A DNA stretch of 50,734 nucleotides, taken from positions 1-50,734 of the forward strand of contig JAIOJF010000036.1 of the NCBI GenBank assembly GCA_019911965.1, written 5' to 3'. Origin of the DNA: Paracoccaceae bacterium. Its GTDB lineage: Bacteria; Pseudomonadota; Alphaproteobacteria; Rhodobacterales; Rhodobacteraceae. Position 1 is the stretch's first letter. Each line of letters opens with the position of its first letter. Below, one piece after another: positions 46,629 to 50,734 of the stretch. The position numbers were made by a program, and so were the translations under genes. The notes below the pieces were generated by a model that had not been told where the DNA came from, searched no databases, and saw only the letters and a list, made by a program, of their open reading frames with translations.

Positions 46629-46647
46629 GCTTTTCGGGGGATGCGGT

Positions 46648-47793
46648 TCAGGTCCGCGTGGCGCGGATACGCTCGGCCAGGCGGCGGGTCTCGGGCAGGG
46701 GCTCGACCCCGAGTTCGCGGTCCAGCGTCTCGCGGCAGCGGCGATACTGGCGTTCGGCCTCTTCCGCGCGCCCCTGCGCCAGCAGGCATTCCATCCGCAT
46801 CCGGTGGAACACCTCGCGGCAGCTTTCGCGGTCCAGCGCGTCGTTGCAGACCCGCCCGGCCTCGCCGTAGCGGTGCTGTTCGAACAGGGTTTCCGCCAGA
46901 TATTCGGCCGCCTCGAAATACAATTCGCGCAGGCGCATGCGATCTTCGGCGCACCATTCCTCGTAGGGGTCATCCTCAAGATAATCGCCGCGATACAGCC
47001 GGAGCGCATCGCCAAGGCAGGTTACCGCGTCATCGGCACGAAACCGGCGAACATGGCGGATCCCCTCGGCAACCAGGCGTTCGAATACCGCAACGTCGAG
47101 AAGCACCGCGCCGGTGCGCAGCCCATAGGCTTCGTCCGCATGTTCCACCAGATCGCCGCGACCAAGCAATTGCCGCAGCGAGTAGACCGCGACCTTCAAT
47201 CTGTCGCGCCCGTGCTTTTCATCGACCCCGGGCCACAGCAATTCGACCAGACGGTCCCGCACCATTAGGTGGCCGGGATGCATCGCCATGATTTTCAGAA
47301 GCTTGACGGCAGCCTTGCGTTGCCACGTCTCGACAGAAACCGGGCATTCGTTCAGCGACACCGAAAAGCGCCCGAGCATGCGGATATGCAAGGGCAGCGG
47401 CATCGCCGGCTTAGCGCCTGTGCCGTCCAGCGGGTGGACAAAGATCAGCGCGCGGGTGCGGGATGGATCGCCGGGTTCATCCGCCGGTACGATCAGCGAA
47501 CTCATACTGACGCGGATCGGCTCCTGGCCGGAACCGGACACCGAACAATCATCGACACTGAACGGCGCGCCATTCCTGAAGCAGATGCCGCCGTGGCAAT
47601 CCGGGCCGCACAAGGGCTCGCCCGAGGGCAGTTCCGCCGCGACGACATCGCTGCACCGGCACCCGACCGCATCAGCCGCCGCCAGTCCGAAGATGTATTC
47701 CGCCGACTTGTTCCACGCCAATACGCGCAGATCCCCCGATACGGCAAATGCCGCCTCGGATGACAATCGTACGTATTCGCGCGCCTTGATCAT
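46648..47793 (-). CDS. PAS-SARP (OmpR-type winged helix plus BTAD) transcriptional activator
   Basis: 381 residues. An N-terminal PAS domain (about 8-118) is rich in Cys: C45, C47, C62, C66, C71, C83, including CGPDCHGGIC. It may bind a metal cluster or sense redox state. It is followed by an OmpR-like winged helix (about 135-230; KAAVKLLKIMAMHPG, LWPGV) and a BTAD helical domain (about 240-375). It is encoded just upstream of the NXR-like operon on the same strand and most likely activates it. ATG 47793 is chosen over TTG 47808. A weak promoter (TTGCCG at 47865-47870, TAGGCT at 47842-47847, 17-bp spacer) lies upstream. Confidence 0.85.
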   Translation of the reverse strand: MIKAREYVRLSSEAAFAVSGDLRVLAWNKSAEYIFGLAAADAVGCRCSDVVAAELPSGEPLCGPDCHGGICFRNGAPFSVDDCSVSGSGQEPIRVSMSSLIVPADEPGDPSRTRALIFVHPLDGTGAKPAMPLPLHIRMLGRFSVSLNECPVSVETWQRKAAVKLLKIMAMHPGHLMVRDRLVELLWPGVDEKHGRDRLKVAVYSLRQLLGRGDLVEHADEAYGLRTGAVLLDVAVFERLVAEGIRHVRRFRADDAVTCLGDALRLYRGDYLEDDPYEEWCAEDRMRLRELYFEAAEYLAETLFEQHRYGEAGRVCNDALDRESCREVFHRMRMECLLAQGRAEEAERQYRRCRETLDRELGVEPLPETRRLAERIRATRT

Positions 47794-47966
47794 CGAAAAA
47801 CCCCGCAATCGGGACGGCTTTTACGCGATTCTGCAAGAGCCAGCCTACAAAAGTTCGCGCGATCCGGCAATGCTTGCAAGTGGGATAGGTGTTTCGGTAA
47901 TCCCCCCCGAAAGTAAGGGGCTGCGGAAGTAGAATTTTCTCGGCATGATGAACGAGGAGAATTCGA

Positions 47967-48110
47967 ATGAAGACAAGCAGATACACTGAAGCACAGATCC
48001 TTGCGATCCTGCGGCAAGCGGAAGACGGTGTGCCGGTGGCCGAGCTGTTTGGCCTATGTTTCCTGCATTTGCGCAACGTCAAGGGCCATCCCTGGAACCA
48101 CATGGCGTAA
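47967..48110 (+). pseudogene. IS3 orfA 5' fragment
   Basis: Starts MKTSRYTEAQILAILRQAED and GVPVAEL, the N-terminus of IS3-type OrfA (helix-turn-helix), then runs into foreign sequence after about residue 27 and stops at TAA 48108-48110. GAGGAGA precedes the ATG. It is truncated by the IS110-family insertion. Confidence 0.85.
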
Positions 48111-48164
48111 TCTGAGGGATAGCTCTCGTGCTACGCTACCGCTTTCATCAGCATGGAGGAGAAG

Positions 48165-49190
48165 ATGAAGCATTTTGTGGGACTCGACGTGTCTATGAAG
48201 GAAACGGCTGTTTGCGTTGTGGACGGTGCTGGACAACGTGTTTGGGAAGGCAGCGTACCCAGTTCGGCCAACGCGATTGCAGCGATCATGCGTGAGAAGG
48301 CCCCGGATCTGGTTCGAGCAGGTATGGAGACAGGTCCTCAAGCTGTCTGGCTTTGGCACGCCCTGCGGGACATGGGGATCGCTGTCGATTGCATTCATGC
48401 ACGGCGTGCTGCTGCCGCATTAAAGCTGCAAGCCAACAAGACGGATCGCAACGACGCCTTCGGCCTCGCCCGGCTGGTGCTCAGCGGCTGGTATGAACCG
48501 GTGGCGATCAAGACCTTTGACCGCTACCGCATGCGTGCCGTTCTGACGGCGCGGGAGCGTATTGTGCGAATGTGCACGACGATGATCAACCAGATCCGAG
48601 GCTTGGCCAAGACCTTCGGCTTGCGGCTATCGGCGGGCAAAGGACAGGTCTTCGAGCAGTCAGTGCGTCGCGCATTGCCCGACGATGTCATTTTGCGCGA
48701 TTTGTTCGAAAGCCTCCTGTCGGTGCTGTCAGGGCTCAAGGACCAGCGTCGGGCATTTGACCGGCAACTTGCCCGCTTTGCACGGGAAGACGAGGCCTGC
48801 CGGATTATCTCGAGCGCTCCCGGTGTCGGCAATCTTACGGCGATCGCTTTCGTGACGGCTGTGGACGACCCAGCTCGGTTCCGGTCAGCCTGCGACGTCG
48901 GTGCCTATCTTGGGCTGACGCCCAAGCGTTATCAGTCGGGCGAAGTCGACATCGGCGGGCGGATATCGAAGACGGGAGATCGCTTGACCCGCAAGCTCCT
49001 GTTCGAAGCCGCGACCGTGATCTTGTATCGCGCGTCACCCTCGATTGCATTGAAGCAGTGGGGTTTGCGCCTGAGCGCCCGATCAGGAAGCTGGAAGGCT
49101 CGCGTGGCACTGGCACGCAAGCTGGCCGTTACGCTTCTGACCATGTGGAAAACCAACACGATGTTCGAGAACAGGAACCTTCCGGCCTAA
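48165..49190 (+). CDS. IS110-family transposase (DEDD recombinase)
   Basis: 341 residues. The N-terminal DEDD domain has VGLDVSMKETAVCVVD (first Asp), AGMETGPQA (Glu) and KTDRNDAFGLA (two Asp). The C-terminal Transposase_20 domain has SAPGVGNLTA, CDVGAYLGLTPKRYQSG and the conserved Ser region GGRISKTGD. It starts at ATG 48165 behind GGAGGAG; ATG 48153 is also in frame. The gene is intact and possibly active. Confidence 0.93.
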   Translation: MKHFVGLDVSMKETAVCVVDGAGQRVWEGSVPSSANAIAAIMREKAPDLVRAGMETGPQAVWLWHALRDMGIAVDCIHARRAAAALKLQANKTDRNDAFGLARLVLSGWYEPVAIKTFDRYRMRAVLTARERIVRMCTTMINQIRGLAKTFGLRLSAGKGQVFEQSVRRALPDDVILRDLFESLLSVLSGLKDQRRAFDRQLARFAREDEACRIISSAPGVGNLTAIAFVTAVDDPARFRSACDVGAYLGLTPKRYQSGEVDIGGRISKTGDRLTRKLLFEAATVILYRASPSIALKQWGLRLSARSGSWKARVALARKLAVTLLTMWKTNTMFENRNLPA

Positions 49191-49350
49191 ACAAAGAATG
49201 CCAGGCACTTCCCAGGTCTGGCCAAAGTCAACTCGAGACTCGCTTTGCTGCACGCTTTGAGATCGGTGATGACAGCGTGAATCACATCGAGAGACTTTCA
49301 AGCATGGCGCCATTGTGAGGCAGTTCTGAACACCTGACCTCGAAGACGAC
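49191..49350 (+). ncRNA. Candidate bridge-RNA region of the IS110-family element
   Basis: IS110-family elements encode a structured non-coding RNA in one long non-coding end that pairs with target and donor DNA. The longer non-coding side here is downstream of the transposase (about 160-215 bp against about 118 bp upstream), the arrangement of the IS1111 group. I see no gene in it. Folding was not computed, so the call rests on family knowledge and position. Confidence 0.3.
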
Positions 49351-49356
49351 AAAGCA

Positions 49357-49992
49357 ATGGGTGCACCGCGATACAGAAGACCTGGAAATTGCATTGACCG
49401 ATTAGACGACAAGCGGGTCTACCGGATATACTGCGAATTAGAGCTGAACCTGCGCATCAAGCCCCGCAAGCGGCTGAAACGGGAGAAGCCTGACGTTCTG
49501 GCCGTGCCGGACGCACCGAATGTGACCTGGTCCATGGATTTAATGGCAGATCGCCTCGGCGATGGCCGTGCCTTTCGGCTGTTGAATGTGCTGGATGATT
49601 TCAACCGAGAAGGGCTGGGGATCGAGGTTGATTTCTCGCTTCCCGCCGAGCGGGTGACACGCAGCCTCGACCGGATCATAGAGTGGCGTGGCAAGCCGGG
49701 CACGATCAGGGTCGATAACGGGCCCGAATACATCAGCGAAACCCTGCGAAAATGGGCTGAGAAACATGGGGTTACCATCCAACACATCCAACCCGGCCAG
49801 CCCCAGCAGAACGCTTATGTCGAGCGATACAACCGGACGGTTCGGCATGATTGGTTGGATCAATACATCATCAAAAGCATAGAGGAGGCACAGGATCAGG
49901 CCACGCAATGGCTATGGACTTACAACAACGACCGCCCGAACATGGGCATCGGTGGCATCACACCCGCCATGAAACTGAAAATGGCCGCGTGA
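49357..49992 (+). pseudogene. IS3 orfB transposase, 5'-truncated
   Basis: From about 49411 ([15 protein letters not shown]) the frame matches the IS3-type OrfB integrase: [11 protein letters not shown] (first Asp), VDNGPEYIS (second Asp), [10 protein letters not shown] (Glu) and GGITPAMKL at the end. The N-terminal ~100 residues are missing, and the first ~18 codons come from the junction. The catalytic triad remains, but no native start does. Confidence 0.88.
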
Positions 49993-50100
49993 ATTCTACG
50001 GATGCACCCCGTTAAAAAGGGGGGGATTACCGAGCCACCTCTAACCGCGAATGCCGCCCAATGTCGGCGAGTGCGGGCGAATGCCGTTTTTTGGATGTGG

Positions 50101-50120
50101 TGTTGATGTGGCGTTGATGT
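50101..50120. repeat. Left arm-type repeat near the tRNA-derived core
   Basis: TGTTGATGTGGCGTTGATGT contains a tandem GTTGATGT pair and closely resembles the repeat at 50372-50391 on the other side of the core. Such repeats fit arm sites for a tyrosine recombinase. The surrounding 50038-50185 has no gene. Confidence 0.35.
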
Positions 50121-50185
50121 AAAACGCAAAACACCTCGGGGTATCTATGTACCACACGACAAGTATTTGTTTTGTTTTGCTAATT

Positions 50186-50232
50186 TGGTTGCGGGGGTAG
50201 GATTTGAACCTACGACCTTCAGGTTATGAGCC
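50186..50232 (-). other. att-like core: 3' part of initiator tRNA-fMet
   Basis: The 47 bp, read leftward, contain the anticodon loop CTCATAA, variable loop, T-arm GTAGGTTCAAATCCTAC and acceptor end CCCCGCAACCA of initiator tRNA. The 5' half (D-arm and acceptor) is absent: the five bases before the loop (TTCGG) no longer pair with CCTGA. This is the usual footprint of an integrative element that recombines in the 3' half of a tRNA gene. It is not a working tRNA. Confidence 0.75.
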
Positions 50233-50371
50233 GAATATCCAGCGATTCCAATAAGTTAACAAAATCAGACACTTATGCGGTAACCCATTGATTTTGCAAA
50301 GTTCCTGTTGCTCCATTCGCCGACGTTCACCGATTTTCAGGCGCACAGCGCGAGCGAAAACGACGTATGAG

Positions 50372-50391
50372 GGTTGAGGTGGCGTTGAGTT
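50372..50391. repeat. Right arm-type repeat near the tRNA-derived core
   Basis: GGTTGAGGTGGCGTTGAGTT matches most positions of the left repeat at 50101-50120 in the same orientation, about 140 bp beyond the core. Between core and repeat (50233-50371) no gene is supported. Confidence 0.35.
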
Positions 50392-50472
50392 GAACTCATC
50401 TGAATGATCAACCAATCAAACAACATCCAAAACAAGCTGGTCGGTCTGTACTGGCCCAAAGTCGACCTCCGC

Positions 50473-50592
50473 CTCTCATTTTGCTGCCGCGTCGCTGCTT
50501 TTCCATTGCTGCCATTCGTGCATTTCGCCGCATTGGTAATACGCTATCCGTACTTGGTATTTATCCAAGCGCGTTGCCACTACCGCGTACGG
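50473..50592 (-). pseudogene. Possible gene fragment cut by the IS21 end
   Basis: A leftward open frame emerges from the IS21 end and reads LDKYQVRIAYYQCGEMHEWQ and KSSDAAAK before stopping. The tail looks protein-like, but I recognise no family. It may be the 3' end of a gene interrupted by the IS21 insertion, or chance. The overlapping rightward frame at 50404-50658 is not supported. Confidence 0.25.
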
Positions 50593-50734
50593 TGTGAGAA
50601 CGGCGGTGCAAAAGTCGGCCACGGTAGCGGCGGGATAGTCCTGCTGCGGGCGGTGTAAAAACCGGCCACTTTGTCTTTCGTGCGATAGCATGGAGGGCTT
50701 GGAGATTTATACCGTGGAACTTTACCGGAAGGTT
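50593..50734 (+). mobile_element. Left end of an IS21-family element (runs off the window)
   Basis: Starts near TGTGAGAACGG. Two imperfect direct repeats, GGCGGTGCAAAAGTCGGCCA (50602-50621) and GGCGGTGTAAAAACCGGCCA (50649-50668), are the multiple terminal repeats that IS21 transposase binds. An istA start follows 22 bp after the second repeat. Confidence 0.8.
50690..50734 (+). CDS. istA: IstA transposase, N-terminus (partial)
   Basis: The first 15 codons read MEGLEIYTVELYRKV, the usual beginning of IS21-family IstA before its helix-turn-helix. The gene continues beyond the right edge. The binding site is weak, and the nearby GTG (VELYRKV) could be the true start. Confidence 0.7.
   Translation, partial: MEGLEIYTVELYRKV

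Larger units (their letters stand above)
48047..49406 (+). mobile_element. IS110-family insertion sequence (limits approximate)
   Basis: The region between the IS3 orfA and orfB fragments holds one intact IS110-type transposase gene with about 118 bp before and about 215 bp after it. The limits are placed where IS3 coding similarity stops and resumes. IS110 elements lack terminal inverted repeats, so the exact ends cannot be fixed by eye. Confidence 0.7.
47891..50037 (+). mobile_element. IS3-family element, interrupted and internally deleted
   Basis: The ends carry matching inverted repeats with TCGGTAATCCCCCCC (left from 47895; right complement ending 50033) and TG...CA termini. The left part keeps the orfA start, the right part keeps the last two thirds of orfB. 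The middle is replaced by an IS110-family element. No clear 3-bp target duplication is seen. The element is not autonomous. Confidence 0.85.

Noticed and set aside
44731-47268. 845-codon open frame opposite the bd-like oxidase and SARP genes
   Set aside because: It is rich in H, R, Q and G, has no domain, and lies antisense to well-supported membrane-protein genes; it is a high-GC mirror frame.
50186-50262. A complete tRNA gene
   Set aside because: The acceptor 5' strand and D-arm are missing and the anticodon stem does not pair.
50404-50658. 84-codon plus-strand frame at the right edge
   Set aside because: It runs through the IS21 end repeats and has no binding site or recognisable domain.

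Overview
The window is GC-rich and reads as an alphaproteobacterial chromosome, most likely Rhodobacterales. This rests on the style of the genes: a TolA-type C-terminal domain, a DUF3489 protein with two small partners, prophage remnants of a type common in that group, and tightly overlapping operons with ATGA/GTGA junctions. The assignment is inferred from gene content, not from a marker gene.

1-12 kb is an accessory region. It holds a prophage-type conserved hypothetical gene, an RlpA-like lipoprotein, and a complete type I restriction-modification operon (hsdM-hsdS-hsdR). That operon carries a Fic-family gene reduced in frame to its two ends. Next come a secreted TolA-C protein, a relic of a prophage ParB/DNA-methylase gene, a SAM methyltransferase, a DUF3489 operon, a truncated terminase-like gene and a dead IS630 transposase.

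12-30.5 kb is a CoA-thioester catabolic island with ABC uptake. A leftward seven-gene operon encodes two acyl-CoA dehydrogenases, two crotonases, an ACMSD-like amidohydrolase, a TetR regulator and a zinc alcohol dehydrogenase. It diverges from a four-gene operon encoding a cysteine-less thiolase-fold protein, its DUF35 partner, a citrate-synthase-like lyase and an acyl-CoA ligase. A second leftward operon encodes LivHMGF, a long-chain-type acyl-CoA ligase and a periplasmic binding protein. An enoyl-thioester-reductase-like gene points the other way. The set could import and activate a branched or cyclic acid, beta-oxidise it and cleave it by a retro-aldol step. The substrate cannot be read from sequence.

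30.5-47.8 kb is the main discovery. One tightly packed leftward gene block encodes a complete Tat-exported molybdenum enzyme whose subunits resemble the periplasmic nitrite oxidoreductase (NXR) of Nitrospira and anammox bacteria, not the cytoplasmic NarG type. The order of transcription is: SARP/PAS regulator; 74-residue protein; cytochrome bd-like oxidase subunit; diheme and monoheme cytochromes c; catalytic alpha subunit; 92-residue protein; iron-sulfur beta subunit; TorD chaperone; haem b gamma subunit; a universal stress protein fused to repeats of the protochlorophyllide-reductase C-terminal domain; a radical SAM haem-type enzyme with the same domain; protoporphyrinogen oxidase; ferrochelatase. 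This looks like a self-contained module for nitrite oxidation (or nitrate or another oxyanion reduction) with its own electron-transfer chain, haem supply and regulator. A direct repeat with 11-bp period lies in front of the operon and fits a SARP operator.

47.8-50.7 kb is mobile DNA: an IS3-type element split by an IS110-family element with loss of the middle of the IS3, an att-like core made of the 3' part of initiator tRNA-fMet with similar repeats on both sides, and the left end of an IS21-family element running off the window.
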